Shown here: piece after piece, positions 35,332 to 48,171 of the stretch
Layout of the letters: the number at the start of each line of letters is the position of its first letter
Position numbering within the stretch: position 1 is the stretch's first letter
Source: Limosilactobacillus balticus
Lineage (GTDB): Bacteria; Bacillota; Bacilli; Lactobacillales; Lactobacillaceae
DNA: 64,000 nucleotides
NCBI RefSeq assembly: GCF_014145615.1
Contig: NZ_JACIVH010000074.1
Span: forward strand, 124,001-188,000
Reading direction: 5' to 3'
The notes under the pieces: model-generated
What the model was told of the DNA's origin: nothing
The model's database searches: none
Seen by the model: the letters and a program-made list of their open reading frames with translations, nothing else
Program-made: the position numbers and the translations under genes

Positions 35332-36465
35332 ATGGGCAGAGATGCTATTTACCCAGGTAGTACTTTAGGAATTATTGGAATTAATCGCAATGGAGCTGCA
35401 CTTATTGCGACAGCGAAGAAAGCTGGCTTTAATGTTGGTGTATATGTGGATCGTTCTCAGCCATCAGTAACTAAAATGGCTGACTTTACAATTGTAGGGG
35501 CAATGAACGATCGGGCAAAACTAACTCAGTTTGGGGAAGCATGTGATGCAATTATTTATCAAACCCCTAATGTCGATTCTCGTGTCCTGCACTTTTTGAG
35601 TCAATATGCAGTGATTCCTCAGGGGATTAATGCTCTTGAAATTGTGCAAGACCGGTTAATGGAACGAGCTTTCCTAGATCAAGTGAATATTAATATTGCC
35701 CCATATGTGACGGTGGTTAGTTTAGATGATGTTTATCAATCAATTGATTCCATCGGCTATCCTGCACTGTTAAAACCCATCCAACGAGGAATTGGGGAAA
35801 ATTCAATGCTGATTGAACGCCAATCTGATATTACTCGCGCTGCTGATTTTATTGATACTGGTACATATTTACTGGAATCATGGATTGAACATACAAATGA
35901 ATATACGATGACAGCGGCAACTAATGGAAAGGATACAGAAATTTTTCCACTTGCTCAGCTTCATTATAATGACAAGCGGCAATTGATTTCTGTTGCGACA
36001 CCAGCAAATATTCACGATGATATGTTAAAAGAGATGCAGCGGATTGTAAAAAGCGTTGCAGCTTCTCTTGAGTATCGGGGGGTATTTTCAGTTAATTTTT
36101 ATGTTACTTCTACTGGTACCCTCTATGTAAAGAACATTGAACCAGGATTAACATCGATTGCTAACATTTATGATGTCACAGCAAATGTTAACCAGTATGA
36201 GGAACAATTAAGAAGTGCTGTTGGAATGCCCCTGCATGTTATTACACCATTACAAATTGGTTTGTTGATGGTAGTTCGAAATTATCAATCACGGGCAATT
36301 CAGCGGCAATGGTTGTTGAAGAATAACTGGCAATTTAGGTTCTTTAATGATGTTGGGGACGATGATCAAGCAATTCTAGGCTTTATCTGGGTAACTGGCG
36401 GCGATAACTTGGCAGCCTTAAAGAATCAGGTTGACGATACTGAAGTTTGGAACGACCAAGCTTGA
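35332..36465 (+). CDS. PurK-like ATP-grasp protein
   Basis: A 377-residue protein with the PurK arrangement: an N-terminal dinucleotide-like fold (STLGIIGINRNGAAL), an ATP-grasp core (YPALLKPIQRGIGENSMLI) and a C-terminal barrel. PurK makes N5-carboxyaminoimidazole ribonucleotide in purine synthesis. The sequence is divergent: the glycine loop reads GINRNG instead of the usual GGGQLG, and the end is unusual. It may be a second, specialised copy and not the main enzyme. It sits with xpt, which supports a purine-related role. Confidence 0.7.
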   Translation: MGRDAIYPGSTLGIIGINRNGAALIATAKKAGFNVGVYVDRSQPSVTKMADFTIVGAMNDRAKLTQFGEACDAIIYQTPNVDSRVLHFLSQYAVIPQGINALEIVQDRLMERAFLDQVNINIAPYVTVVSLDDVYQSIDSIGYPALLKPIQRGIGENSMLIERQSDITRAADFIDTGTYLLESWIEHTNEYTMTAATNGKDTEIFPLAQLHYNDKRQLISVATPANIHDDMLKEMQRIVKSVAASLEYRGVFSVNFYVTSTGTLYVKNIEPGLTSIANIYDVTANVNQYEEQLRSAVGMPLHVITPLQIGLLMVVRNYQSRAIQRQWLLKNNWQFRFFNDVGDDDQAILGFIWVTGGDNLAALKNQVDDTEVWNDQA

Positions 36466-36498
36466 TCATGAAATTACAAATTAAGCGTACAAGATTAC

Positions 36499-36537
36499 GA
36501 GGGACTGGGGATGAAATCGCAGTCTCTTTATTTTTCC
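36499..36537 (+). terminator. Intrinsic terminator after the PurK-like gene
   Basis: Stem GAGGGACTG / CAGTCTCTTT with a T-rich tail. Confidence 0.7.
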
Positions 36538-36577
36538 TAACATATGTTCGATTTTAGCACCAAATGAGATCCTAATT

Positions 36578-36586
36578 TGGTATAAT
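36578..36586 (+). promoter_or_regulatory. Extended -10 promoter of pcrA-ligA-camS
   Basis: A perfect TATAAT at 36581-36586 preceded by TTGG. No good -35 box is visible, as often with extended -10 sites. Confidence 0.5.
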
Positions 36587-36622
36587 ATTAGCCGATGAAA
36601 ATTTAGAGAGGATGGAACAAGC

Positions 36623-38896
36623 GTGAATAACGGTCAAGCATTATTAGAAGGAATGAACGATAAACAATCCGAAGCAGTATTAACTACAGAGGGGCCATTA
36701 TTAGTAATGGCCGGTGCCGGATCAGGCAAGACACGGGTTCTTACACACCGGGTTGCTTACTTAATTGAAGAAAATGGTGTATTACCATGGAATATTTTAG
36801 CAATTACTTTTACTAACAAGGCTGCGCGCGAAATGAAAGAGCGGGTTGGTAAATTACTTGGTGAAAGTGCTAATGAGATTTGGGTATCGACTTTTCACGC
36901 ATTATGTGTTCGAATCCTCCGTCGTGACATTGAAAAAATTGGCTACAATCGCGCCTTCACGATTGCGGATACGAGTGAGCAACGGACGTTAATGAAGCGG
37001 ATTTGCGCAGAATTAAATATTGATACCAAAAAATTTGATCCCCGCAGTATCTTAAGTGCGATTTCTAATGCTAAAAATGCTTTGTTGACGCCAGATGACT
37101 ATAGTAAAGAAGCTAATAGTATGTTTGAAAACATGGTTGCGCGTGCTTATAAGCTTTACCAACAAGAGCTAGAAGCTAATCAGGCATTAGATTTTGATGA
37201 CCTGATTATGAAGACCATTGAGTTATTGGAAAGTGATCAAGAGACGCTTGAATTTTATCAAGATAAGTTCCACTACATCCATGTTGATGAGTACCAGGAT
37301 ACAAACGATGCCCAATACCGATTAGTTAATTTATTAGCGCAAAAGTACCAGAATCTATGTGTTGTAGGGGATGCAGATCAGAGTATCTATGGTTGGCGTG
37401 GAGCTAATATGAACAATATTTTGAATTTTGAACATGATTATCCCCAAGCTAAAACGGTAATGCTTGAACAAAACTATCGGTCAACGCAAACAATTTTAAA
37501 TGCAGCGAATGAAGTTATTGCTAATAATCTCTATCGAAAAAAGAAGAATCTTTGGACAGAAAATGGTCAAGGAGATAAAATTTCATATTACCGCGCGCAA
37601 AATGAACACGATGAAGCGCAGTTTATTGTTTCGAAAATTAAAGAAGAGCAAGAAAAGCATGGGTACCACTTTAATGATTTTGCGATCCTTTATCGAACTA
37701 ATGCGCAATCACGGATGGTTGAAGAAACTTTCTTGAAGAGTAGTATTCCCTATACAATGGTTGGTGGACATAAATTCTATGACCGGCGTGAAATTCGTGA
37801 TATTTTAGCATATTTGACCTTAATCGTTAATCCTGCCGATTCAATGAGCTTTGAACGCGTTGTTAATACGCCCAAACGAGGAATTGGTTTAACTAGTGTG
37901 GAACATCTTCGCAATTTTGCTAATGAAAATGGCTGGACATTATTAAAGGCAGCGCAAAATGTTGATACTGCTAGTGAAATTACTGCACGAACACGAAATA
38001 AAATTGATGAATTTGGTCAATTAATGGCTAACCTGACTAAACAAGCAGAATATCTCACGTTAACTGATTTAACTGAACAAATTTTAGAGCTAAGTGGTTA
38101 CAATAAGATGTTGAGTGATGATCGAAGTCTTGAAGCACAAGCTCGTCGTGAAAACCTTGATGAATTTAAGTCGGTTACGCAAGAATATGATGAACAGCAT
38201 AAAGACGATGATGATCCTAATTTGCAAAAAATTATTAACTTTTTAGCTGATTTGGCCCTTGTTTCAGATCAAGATGATGTTGACGAACAAGCACCTGCTG
38301 TAACTTTAATGACATTACATGCAGCTAAGGGACTTGAATTTCCAGTTGTTTTCCTTGTGGGAATGGAAGAAGGTATTTTCCCATTATCGAGAGCTTTAAT
38401 GGAAGATGATGAATTGGAAGAAGAACGTCGCCTAGCCTATGTTGGAATTACGCGGGCAAAGAAGAAGCTTTATCTTACTAATGCCTTTTCACGCTTACTT
38501 TATGGTCGTATCCAACGTAACCAACCATCACGATTTGTAGAAGAAATTGATTCTGAGTTGCTACAGTTTGAAAATAGCCCATCAGGTAATAGTATTAAAG
38601 ATAGTAAACTGCCATTTGACCGTGCTGCTGCGACCGCTACTGCCTACCGTGACCAACAAAAGCGGACATATCGCAGTGCTGGCAAGCGGGTTAAACCAAT
38701 TACTAACACCGGAACTGGGGCCGATAAAGTTGGCTGGAAAACTGGCGATAAAGTTGAACATAAAAAGTGGGGCCAAGGAACAGTGGTCAAAGTTAACGGT
38801 AGTGGCAATGATATGGAATTAGATATTGCCTTTCCAAGTCAGGGTGTAAAGCGGTTATTGGCAAGTTTTGCCCCAATTACGAAAGTACAAAAATAA
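36623..38896 (+). CDS. pcrA: ATP-dependent DNA helicase PcrA
   Basis: A 757-residue UvrD/Rep-family helicase that moves 3'-5', removes RecA and aids repair and plasmid replication. Walker A is AGAGSGKTRVLTHR, VDEYQDTN is motif II, and QNYRSTQTIL and VTLMTLHAAKGLEF are later motifs. The C-terminal tail holds the RNA-polymerase-interacting tudor-like stretch GDKVEHKKWGQGTVV. GTG start after GAGAGGATGG. ligA follows 18 nt later. Confidence 0.98.
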   Translation: MNNGQALLEGMNDKQSEAVLTTEGPLLVMAGAGSGKTRVLTHRVAYLIEENGVLPWNILAITFTNKAAREMKERVGKLLGESANEIWVSTFHALCVRILRRDIEKIGYNRAFTIADTSEQRTLMKRICAELNIDTKKFDPRSILSAISNAKNALLTPDDYSKEANSMFENMVARAYKLYQQELEANQALDFDDLIMKTIELLESDQETLEFYQDKFHYIHVDEYQDTNDAQYRLVNLLAQKYQNLCVVGDADQSIYGWRGANMNNILNFEHDYPQAKTVMLEQNYRSTQTILNAANEVIANNLYRKKKNLWTENGQGDKISYYRAQNEHDEAQFIVSKIKEEQEKHGYHFNDFAILYRTNAQSRMVEETFLKSSIPYTMVGGHKFYDRREIRDILAYLTLIVNPADSMSFERVVNTPKRGIGLTSVEHLRNFANENGWTLLKAAQNVDTASEITARTRNKIDEFGQLMANLTKQAEYLTLTDLTEQILELSGYNKMLSDDRSLEAQARRENLDEFKSVTQEYDEQHKDDDDPNLQKIINFLADLALVSDQDDVDEQAPAVTLMTLHAAKGLEFPVVFLVGMEEGIFPLSRALMEDDELEEERRLAYVGITRAKKKLYLTNAFSRLLYGRIQRNQPSRFVEEIDSELLQFENSPSGNSIKDSKLPFDRAAATATAYRDQQKRTYRSAGKRVKPITNTGTGADKVGWKTGDKVEHKKWGQGTVVKVNGSGNDMELDIAFPSQGVKRLLASFAPITKVQK

Positions 38897-38899
38897 TGA

Positions 38900-40957
<2,058 letters not shown>

Positions 40958-40960
40958 ATC

Positions 40961-42076
40961 GTGAAGCGAAAGGCAAAAAAAATAGCCGTTAGTGCTGCCG
41001 TTTTGATGTGTACTGTCTTGCTTGCATCATGTGGCTTTGGTGGAAAGTCGTCATCAAAGAACTATTCAACGACTGGTTCAAGTAATGGTACTTATCAAGG
41101 TGTAATTAAAAATGGTCGTTACCGAACAAGTAAAGCTCGGGGTGTAAATGTTTCACAAAACGATAATCAATATAACCTGAAAAGCTTTGAAAGTGGTTTG
41201 ACCCAGGTTTCAAAACGGGTCTTTTCCACAAAAAGCTATATTTTCCAAGAAGGTCAATATCTTAGTAGTGGGACGATTGAAAACTGGCTTGGCCGGAAAA
41301 CAAAGAGTAATCCTGAAGGGTTAAACCCCGCGCAAGGAAAGAAGAGCAATCCTAACCCAGTCTATATTCAACAAATTGAAGAGCAAGATTATATGCAAGA
41401 AAGTGGTAATTCCATGAAATTGCGGGGGATTACAATTGGTATCGGAATAAATTCCGAATACAACTACCAAACTAAGACAGGAGGACCAACCTTAACTAAG
41501 AAGATTAGTGATAGTGAGGTTCGTCGCCAAGGTGAAATTGCGGCACAAAAGGTTCTGAAACGAGTGCGGAAAAAGTCAGGCGTTGGAAATGTTCCAATCG
41601 TGATTGCATTATACAAACAAGCACCGGATGATAGTTTAGTTGGTGGTACATTCTTTGCTTATAGTAAGAATAATGGTAATACGATTAGTAGCTGGCGGAA
41701 GCTAAATTATAAGAATGTGGTCCTTCCAAAGGCTAGTGCAGCAACAACTAATAGTTCTGATCAAACTGATGATGATAGTTTCTCAAACTTTAAGAGCCAG
41801 ATTCAAAGTTTCTTCCCTAACTTGAGCGGAGTTACAGCACAAGCTCAATATGAAAATGGGACTTTATCGGGGATGCACATTACTGTTACTACTCAGTTCT
41901 ATAGTCAAAGTGAAATTACTAGTTTTACCCAATATATTACTCGGGCAGCAAAGAAGTACCTTCCTAATGGGATTCCGATTGATATTAAGATTCAATCTGA
42001 TTCCGAAATTCAAGCGGTTGTTTATCGGAATGCTGGTTCTGATAACTTCCAGTCGCATATTTTTGATTCTTATTAA
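40961..42076 (+). CDS. camS: CamS-family lipoprotein
   Basis: A 371-residue secreted lipoprotein. The signal peptide ends in the lipobox LASC with the lipidated Cys at residue 24. The body, with LGRKTKSNPEGLNP and a C-terminal repeat-like domain, matches the CamS family; in staphylococci and enterococci the signal peptide of such proteins yields a sex-pheromone peptide. Whether that occurs here is unknown. GTG start 3 nt after ligA, a common neighbour. Confidence 0.92.
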   Translation: MKRKAKKIAVSAAVLMCTVLLASCGFGGKSSSKNYSTTGSSNGTYQGVIKNGRYRTSKARGVNVSQNDNQYNLKSFESGLTQVSKRVFSTKSYIFQEGQYLSSGTIENWLGRKTKSNPEGLNPAQGKKSNPNPVYIQQIEEQDYMQESGNSMKLRGITIGIGINSEYNYQTKTGGPTLTKKISDSEVRRQGEIAAQKVLKRVRKKSGVGNVPIVIALYKQAPDDSLVGGTFFAYSKNNGNTISSWRKLNYKNVVLPKASAATTNSSDQTDDDSFSNFKSQIQSFFPNLSGVTAQAQYENGTLSGMHITVTTQFYSQSEITSFTQYITRAAKKYLPNGIPIDIKIQSDSEIQAVVYRNAGSDNFQSHIFDSY

Positions 42077-42082
42077 AGATGA

Positions 42083-42137
42083 AAAAAGGAGAATATCGAT
42101 TCGTTACTAGAAAATGCGAACCGATAACTCCTTTTTT
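42083..42137 (+). terminator. Intrinsic terminator after camS
   Basis: Long imperfect stem beginning AAAAAGGAG and closing CTCCTTTTTT, with TATCG/CGATA inside. Confidence 0.85.
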
Positions 42138-42170
42138 ATTTCTACATGGATGAAATAGGAACCTATTCTG

Positions 42171-42179
42171 TGCTAAAAT
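42171..42179 (+). promoter_or_regulatory. Possible extended -10 promoter of gatCAB
   Basis: TGCTAAAAT upstream of gatC, about 50 nt before its ATG. The -35 box is weak, so confidence is limited. Confidence 0.4.
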
Positions 42180-42228
42180 TGTTAAATGTATATGTAGATT
42201 TTAAATTACTGGAAAAGAGGTAGAGAGA

Positions 42229-42546
42229 ATGGCCAGTAAAATCACTGAGCAACAAGTAGAACACGTTGCTGAACTTGCTAAGCTTGAGTTCCCTAAGGAT
42301 GAACTTGGTAAGTTTACCACTCAACTAGGAAACATTATTGATATGTTTGAAGACCTCGAAGCGGTTGATACCGATGGCGTTGAACCAATGACATCAGCAA
42401 CCGATCGGGTAAATGTAATGCGTGAAGATAAGGCAATTAAGAGTTCTAAAGACGAACAAGAAGCCTTGCTTAACAATGCTCCTGAAACTGATGGTGGCTA
42501 CATCAAGGTTCCAGCAATTCTTGACGAAAGTGAGGACGGCGAATAA
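42229..42546 (+). CDS. gatC: Asp/Glu-tRNA amidotransferase subunit C
   Basis: A 105-residue GatC that wraps around GatA to stabilise the complex. [17 protein letters not shown] and [13 protein letters not shown] are typical. Its stop overlaps the gatA start by one base. Confidence 0.97.
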   Translation: MASKITEQQVEHVAELAKLEFPKDELGKFTTQLGNIIDMFEDLEAVDTDGVEPMTSATDRVNVMREDKAIKSSKDEQEALLNNAPETDGGYIKVPAILDESEDGE

Positions 42547-44018
42547 TGGATTTTTACCAAACAAGCTTGAGTCAATTGCACGATGACTTGGTAAATAAGA
42601 AAATTAGTGCAACTGAATTAACCAAGGAAACTTTTGACCACATTAAGGGTAACGAAGACCAAGTTAAAGCCTTCATCAGCTTAAATGAGGACCAAGCACT
42701 AAAGCGCGCAGCTGAGATTGATGCAAAAGGTATTAGTGCTGATCAATTAACTGCAGGGGTTCCGCTTGCAGTTAAGGATAATATTTTAACTAAGGGCCTT
42801 ACAACGACGGCTGCTTCTAAGATGCTTGAAAACTTTAACCCCGTATATAACGCGACAGTTGTTGAAAAGTTAAATGCCACTGATTACATCAACGTTGGTA
42901 AGACTAACCTTGATGAATTTGCCATGGGGTCATCTACTGAAAATTCAGCATTCTTTACGACTCATAACCCATGGGATCTTACACGGGTTCCTGGTGGTTC
43001 TTCCGGTGGTTCTGCTGCTGCTGTTGCAGCCGGGGATGTTTTAGGTGCGCTTGGTACTGATACTGGTGGTTCTATTCGGATGCCGGCCTCCTTTAACGGT
43101 GTCGTTGGGATGAAGCCAACATACGGTCGTGTATCACGGTGGGGAATCATTGCTTTTGGTTCAAGTTTTGACCAAGTTGGCTGGTTGACCCAAAACGTTA
43201 AGGATAATGCCTTGTTGACCGCCCTCATCAGTGGAAATGATGAACGGGATATGACATCCTCACTTAAAGAAGTTCCAGACTGGGCAGACCAATTAAACGA
43301 AAATACGAATGTTAAAGGCTTACGGATTGCTGTACCAAAGGAATACTTTGATGGCTTAGACGAAGATGTTCAAGAAGTAATCAAGGCTGCTTTGGACCAC
43401 TTAGAATCCCTCGGCGCAATTGTTGATGAAGTAAGTTTGCCACACACCAAGTATGGAGTTCCTGCTTACTACATTTTAGCCTCATCTGAAGCATCTTCTA
43501 ACCTTCAACGTTACGACGGTATTCGTTATGGTTTCCGAGCTGATGATGTTAAGAACTTGGAAGACGTTTATGTTCATTCTCGTTCAGAAGGTTTTGGTGA
43601 AGAAGTTAAGCGGCGGATTATGTTAGGGACATTCTCTCTCTCTGCAGGATTCTATGATGCCTACTTTAATAAGGCCGCTAAAGTTCGTCGTCTTATTGCC
43701 CAAGATTTTGAAGACGTATTTAAGGATCATGACGTAATCGTTGGTGCTACTGGTGCTTCGACAGCATTTAAGATTGGTGCGGAGATTGATGATCCACAAA
43801 CTATGTACATGAACGACGTATTGACTGTTCCCGTTAATATGGCCGGTCTTCCTGCAATGTCCATTCCTGCTGGTTTCTCTGCTAAAAATGGCATGCCAGT
43901 TGGTCTGCAAATCATCGGAAAAGCATTTGACGAACAAACAGTTTATAACACTGGATATGTCTTTGAACAGACAACTGATTTCCATAAGAAGACACCACAG
44001 TTAGGAGGTCAAAAATAA
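42546..44018 (+). CDS. gatA: Asp/Glu-tRNA amidotransferase subunit A
   Basis: A 490-residue amidase-signature protein that releases ammonia from glutamine. The catalytic Ser-cisSer-Lys triad lies in AVKDN (Lys) and [14 protein letters not shown] / [12 protein letters not shown]. It makes Gln-tRNA and Asn-tRNA with GatB and GatC. gatB starts 1 nt after its stop. Confidence 0.98.
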   Translation: MDFYQTSLSQLHDDLVNKKISATELTKETFDHIKGNEDQVKAFISLNEDQALKRAAEIDAKGISADQLTAGVPLAVKDNILTKGLTTTAASKMLENFNPVYNATVVEKLNATDYINVGKTNLDEFAMGSSTENSAFFTTHNPWDLTRVPGGSSGGSAAAVAAGDVLGALGTDTGGSIRMPASFNGVVGMKPTYGRVSRWGIIAFGSSFDQVGWLTQNVKDNALLTALISGNDERDMTSSLKEVPDWADQLNENTNVKGLRIAVPKEYFDGLDEDVQEVIKAALDHLESLGAIVDEVSLPHTKYGVPAYYILASSEASSNLQRYDGIRYGFRADDVKNLEDVYVHSRSEGFGEEVKRRIMLGTFSLSAGFYDAYFNKAAKVRRLIAQDFEDVFKDHDVIVGATGASTAFKIGAEIDDPQTMYMNDVLTVPVNMAGLPAMSIPAGFSAKNGMPVGLQIIGKAFDEQTVYNTGYVFEQTTDFHKKTPQLGGQK

Positions 44019-44019
44019 G

Positions 44020-45444
44020 ATGAACTTTCAAACAACAATCGGTCTAGAAGTCCACGTTGAATTAAAGACTAATTCAAAAATTTACAGTCCATCCCCCGTT
44101 GAATACGGTGACCAGCCTAATGCAAACACTAATGTCATCGACTGGGGTTACCCTGGTGTATTGCCAAGTTTAAATAAGGGTGTCGTTCGTGACGGAATCA
44201 TGGCTGGACTTGCTCTTCATGCTCAAATTGCCCACCACATGCACTTTGATCGGAAGAACTACTTCTATCCTGATAACCCGAAAGCCTACCAGATAACTCA
44301 ATCAGATACGCCAATCGCTCATGACGGTTGGATTGAAATTGAGGTAAATGGTAAGAAGAAAAAGATCGGTATCAAAGAAATGCATATTGAAGAAGATGCT
44401 GGTAAGAACACTCACACCAGTAAGTATTCATATGTTGACTTGAATCGGCAAGGAACACCGCTAATTGAAATTGTTTCTAAGCCAGATATTGCCTCGCCTG
44501 AAGAAGCGGTGGCTTACTTGGAAGCATTGCGTCAACGGATCCAATTTACAGGGATCTCTGACGTGAAGATGGAAGAAGGATCCATGCGGGTTGATACCAA
44601 CATCTCAATTCGGCCAATCGGTTCTGACAAGTTTGGGACCAAGACAGAAATGAAGAACATCAACTCCTTTAACTATGTTCGGAAGGCCCTTGCATTTGAA
44701 GAAAAACGGCATCAAAAAGTATTGATGGCTGGTGGACACATTGGTCAGGAAACTCGTCGTTATGATGAAGCGACTGGTGAGACTATTCTGATGCGGACAA
44801 AGGAAGGTTCTGACGATTACCGTTACTTCCCAGAACCAGACTTGCCACCAGTAAATGTTAGCGATGAATGGATTAGTGAAATTGAAAGCGAAATGCCAGA
44901 AATGCCTGGTGAGCGTCGTGAGCACTATGTTAAGGATCTTGGCTTAACTGATTACGATGCGATGGTTCTTACTCAGACTAAGGAAATGTCTGATTTCTTT
45001 GAAGAAGCTGTTAAGGACGGTGGTGATCCTAAGCGGGTAGCCAACTACTTAATGAACGATGTGAACTCGTACTTGAACGATAAGCAAGTTGATTTACAAG
45101 ACACTAAGCTTACTCCAGCTAACCTTGCCGGCATGGTGAAGTTGATTGAAGATGGGACTATTTCTTCTAAGATGGCTAAGAAAGTCTTCAAGGGAATCTT
45201 AGATGGTGAAGAACCAAATGCTTACGCAAAGGAACACGGTCTTGTTCAATTATCTGACCCTGCGCAACTACAGCCAATTGTTGATGAAGTTCTTGACAAC
45301 AACGAACAATCAATTGAAGACTTTAAGAATGGTAAAGACCGGGCTGTTGGTTACCTAATGGGCCAAATCATGAAACAAACTCGTGGTAAAGCAAATCCAC
45401 AAGTTGTTACTCAATTATTGATGAAGTCTTTAAAGGCTAAATAG
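44020..45444 (+). CDS. gatB: Asp/Glu-tRNA amidotransferase subunit B
   Basis: A 474-residue GatB, which binds the mischarged tRNA and activates its side chain. [13 protein letters not shown] and [15 protein letters not shown] are diagnostic; the C-terminal YqeY-like tail is complete. AGGAGGTC is 10 nt before the ATG. Confidence 0.98.
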   Translation: MNFQTTIGLEVHVELKTNSKIYSPSPVEYGDQPNANTNVIDWGYPGVLPSLNKGVVRDGIMAGLALHAQIAHHMHFDRKNYFYPDNPKAYQITQSDTPIAHDGWIEIEVNGKKKKIGIKEMHIEEDAGKNTHTSKYSYVDLNRQGTPLIEIVSKPDIASPEEAVAYLEALRQRIQFTGISDVKMEEGSMRVDTNISIRPIGSDKFGTKTEMKNINSFNYVRKALAFEEKRHQKVLMAGGHIGQETRRYDEATGETILMRTKEGSDDYRYFPEPDLPPVNVSDEWISEIESEMPEMPGERREHYVKDLGLTDYDAMVLTQTKEMSDFFEEAVKDGGDPKRVANYLMNDVNSYLNDKQVDLQDTKLTPANLAGMVKLIEDGTISSKMAKKVFKGILDGEEPNAYAKEHGLVQLSDPAQLQPIVDEVLDNNEQSIEDFKNGKDRAVGYLMGQIMKQTRGKANPQVVTQLLMKSLKAK

Positions 45445-45459
45445 TTAGGAGGGATGACC

Positions 45460-46467
45460 GTGCGAAAACGTGCTCGGATAATTTATAATCCTACTTCGGG
45501 GCGTGAGACTTTTCGTAGCGACCTCGTAGATATCCTATCGATTTATGAAAAAGCAGGTTATGAGACCAGTGCTTTTGCGACTACTCCTGCTCCTAACTCA
45601 GCCAAAAATGAAGCTACCCGTGCTGCTAAGGATGGTTTTGATTTAATCGTCGCAGCTGGTGGTGATGGGACACTTAATGAAGTGGTTAATGGAATCGCGG
45701 GCTTAGAACACCGGCCGACATTAGCCATTATCCCTGCTGGAACAACGAATGATTATGCACGGGCATTACGAATTCCACGAGATGATCCGATTGCGGCGGC
45801 TAAGTTAATCTTGAAAAAGAATAAGAAGTTTAAGATTGATATTGGTCGTGCGGGTGATAATTACTTCATGAATATTGCAGCTGGTGGGACAATGACAGAA
45901 GTAACCTACGAAGTTCCATCCCAAATGAAATCATTATTTGGCTATGCTGCTTATTTTGCCAAGGGTGCAGAATTAATCCCACGAATTAAACCGATTGAAA
46001 TGCTGATTAAGTATGATGGGCAAGAATATCGTGGTAATGCAACAATGTTTATGATTGCCCTTACTAACTCAGTAGGTGGTTTTGAACAGATTGTCCCTGA
46101 TGCTTCTCTTGATGATGGTAAGTTTACAATGATCATCATTAAGAAGAGTAATGTCATTGATATGCTCAGTTTAATGGCAAAGGCGCTTCAAGGTAAGCAC
46201 CTCGATGATCCACGAATTATTTATGCTAAGGCGACTGACATTGAAGTCATTCCCTTAAATAAGGAAGACCGCTTAATGGTTAATCTTGATGGTGAATATG
46301 GTGGTGACGCGCCGATGCACTTCCATAACTTAAAACAGCACTTAGAAGTGATTGCTAATTTGGATGAAATTCCTGAGGACGCAATTACAACTTCTGCTGA
46401 TTTTAAGCGGGTCGAAAAAGACTTTATGGATGGAATCGATGATATTAAGGATCAAGAAAATAAGTAA
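45460..46467 (+). CDS. dagK: Diacylglycerol kinase, DgkB type
   Basis: A 335-residue soluble lipid kinase that returns diacylglycerol from lipoteichoic acid synthesis to phosphatidic acid. RIIYNPTSGRE begins the domain and AAGGDGTLNEVVNG is the nucleotide-binding motif. I use GTG 45460, 6 nt after TAGGAGGG; the ATG at 45454 abuts that site. It is the last gene of the gat operon. Confidence 0.94.
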   Translation: MRKRARIIYNPTSGRETFRSDLVDILSIYEKAGYETSAFATTPAPNSAKNEATRAAKDGFDLIVAAGGDGTLNEVVNGIAGLEHRPTLAIIPAGTTNDYARALRIPRDDPIAAAKLILKKNKKFKIDIGRAGDNYFMNIAAGGTMTEVTYEVPSQMKSLFGYAAYFAKGAELIPRIKPIEMLIKYDGQEYRGNATMFMIALTNSVGGFEQIVPDASLDDGKFTMIIIKKSNVIDMLSLMAKALQGKHLDDPRIIYAKATDIEVIPLNKEDRLMVNLDGEYGGDAPMHFHNLKQHLEVIANLDEIPEDAITTSADFKRVEKDFMDGIDDIKDQENK

Positions 46468-46471
46468 ATAG

Positions 46472-46512
46472 AACGGTCAACTTCTGGAAGAGGAAGTTGG
46501 CCGTTTATTTTG
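46472..46512 (+). terminator. Intrinsic terminator after dagK
   Basis: Stem AACGGTCAACTTC / GAAGTTGGCCGTT with one wobble pair, an 8-nt loop and a T-rich tail. A TGCTATAAT extended -10 promoter for rlmD follows at 46511-46519. Confidence 0.85.
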
Positions 46513-46559
46513 CTATAATAGGAGAAGTTTGTAACGTTGAAATTAATGGAGGAATAACT

Positions 46560-47936
46560 TTGAAACTAAACATTCCAGTACATAAAAATGAAGAGTATCC
46601 AGCGAAGGTAGTGGACTTATCTTACGAAGGCAATGGGGTCGTTAAGATTGATGATTTTCCCGTCTTTGTTCCTAATGCCCTTCCTGGTGAAGAGATTACG
46701 GTAAAGATCACCAAGGTAACCAGCCACTTTGCTTGGGGACGGGTAATGGACTGGCAAATAAAGAGTCCAGACCGCGTTGATGTTAAGGATAAAAAGTACA
46801 TTCAAACGGGAATCGCTCCACTTGGTCATTTGAAATATGATGCCCAGTTGAAATTCAAACAACACCAAATCGCTGAGTTGCTGGCAAAGGCGCATTTAGA
46901 TGAGATTGAAGTATTGCCAACGATGGGGATGAAAAAGCCTTATCATTACCGCAATAAGGCCCAAGTACCCGTAAAAATGGTTCGTGGTCAATTAGAAACC
47001 GGTTTTTATAAGCGGGGGAGCCATAACTTAGTACCGATTGAAGACTTTTATATTCAAGATCCAGAAATCGATAAGGCCATTGTAGTTGTCCGTGACTTAT
47101 TACGGCAATACCATATTACACCATATGATGAACAAACTGGTAAAGGCGTGATTCGCACAGTAATGGTTCGGCGGGGATATTACAGCCATGAAATGATGGT
47201 GGTCTTAGTTACGAATACGAAGCGGTTACCAATGGAAAAACAAATTGTGGATGGTATCGTTGCCGGAGTTCCGGAAGTAAAAAGTATTGTGCAAAACATC
47301 AATGATAAGCGAACGAACCGCTTGCTTGGTGACAAGAATAAAACATTATGGGGTGCTGATGAAATTCATGATCAGCTCCTCGGGATTGATTTTGCAATTT
47401 CACCACTATCCTTCTACCAAGTTAATCCGCAACAGACTGAACGCCTTTACCAAACGGCCATCGATAATGCTGGCTTGGACGGTAATCAAACCGTCATCGA
47501 TGCCTATTGTGGGATTGGGACGATCTCCCTTGCAGTAGCTAAGCACGCTAAGCAAGTTTACGGGGTCGAAATTGTTCCAGCGGCGATTGAAGATGCCAAA
47601 CATAATGCTAAACGAAATGGTATTAAGAATGCTAAGTTTGTTGTTGGTAAGGCGGAAGATCAATTTGCTAAGTGGCAAGCAGAAGGGCTCAAACCGGATG
47701 TTGTCATCGTTGATCCACCACGGAAGGGCTTGGCTGAATCACTAATTGAAGCTACGGGTAAAATGGGACCAAAGAAAGTGATTTATGTTTCCTGCAACCC
47801 TGCTACTTTGATTCGTGATATTAAGCGGTTCGCTGACCAAGGCTACCATGTAACGAAGCCAATTCAGCCAGTGGACCAGTTCCCACAGACGACGCATGTG
47901 GAGAGTGTAACGGTGCTGGAACGTACAGATAAATAG
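46560..47936 (+). CDS. rlmD: 23S rRNA (uracil-5-)-methyltransferase, RlmCD type
   Basis: A 458-residue SAM-dependent RNA methyltransferase. An N-terminal TRAM domain (about residues 10-65) is followed by the Rossmann methyltransferase with AYCGIGTISLAVA, VDPPRKGL and the catalytic VSCNPATLIRD. The iron-sulphur cysteines of E. coli RlmD are missing; the stretch reads TGIAPLGHLKY, as in the Gram-positive dual-site RlmCD enzymes. TTG 46560 with GGAGGAATAAC upstream. It is the last housekeeping gene before the accessory region. Confidence 0.92.
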   Translation: MKLNIPVHKNEEYPAKVVDLSYEGNGVVKIDDFPVFVPNALPGEEITVKITKVTSHFAWGRVMDWQIKSPDRVDVKDKKYIQTGIAPLGHLKYDAQLKFKQHQIAELLAKAHLDEIEVLPTMGMKKPYHYRNKAQVPVKMVRGQLETGFYKRGSHNLVPIEDFYIQDPEIDKAIVVVRDLLRQYHITPYDEQTGKGVIRTVMVRRGYYSHEMMVVLVTNTKRLPMEKQIVDGIVAGVPEVKSIVQNINDKRTNRLLGDKNKTLWGADEIHDQLLGIDFAISPLSFYQVNPQQTERLYQTAIDNAGLDGNQTVIDAYCGIGTISLAVAKHAKQVYGVEIVPAAIEDAKHNAKRNGIKNAKFVVGKAEDQFAKWQAEGLKPDVVIVDPPRKGLAESLIEATGKMGPKKVIYVSCNPATLIRDIKRFADQGYHVTKPIQPVDQFPQTTHVESVTVLERTDK

Positions 47937-47973
47937 TCGATAAGCGCCGGTGTAACGGCGTTCTTAATAGATT

Positions 47974-48026
47974 AAAAGTGTATTAATTCCGCTATTGCTG
48001 ATTGGAATTAGTACACTTTTTGTTTT
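47974..48026 (+). terminator. Intrinsic terminator after rlmD
   Basis: Stem AAAAGTGTATTAATTCC / GGAATTAGTACACTTTT with a 13-nt loop and a strong T-rich tail. A smaller hairpin AAGCGCCG/CGGCGTT precedes it at 47942-47962. Confidence 0.88.
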
Positions 48027-48171
48027 TCGACTGGAGGGTGCATTTGCCCTTTTCGTATATCAAGTTGGGTAGTGGTTGCTATAAATTATTAACTTCATCT
48101 CATTAATTAGATGAAACAAATGTATATCTACTTGATTTATTAACTAAAATGGTTAATAATATTCACTAAAG

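Noticed and set aside
48027-48171. Fst-like type I toxin gene before the DUF4417 operon
   Set aside because: No short hydrophobic ORF with a ribosome binding site was found on either strand.
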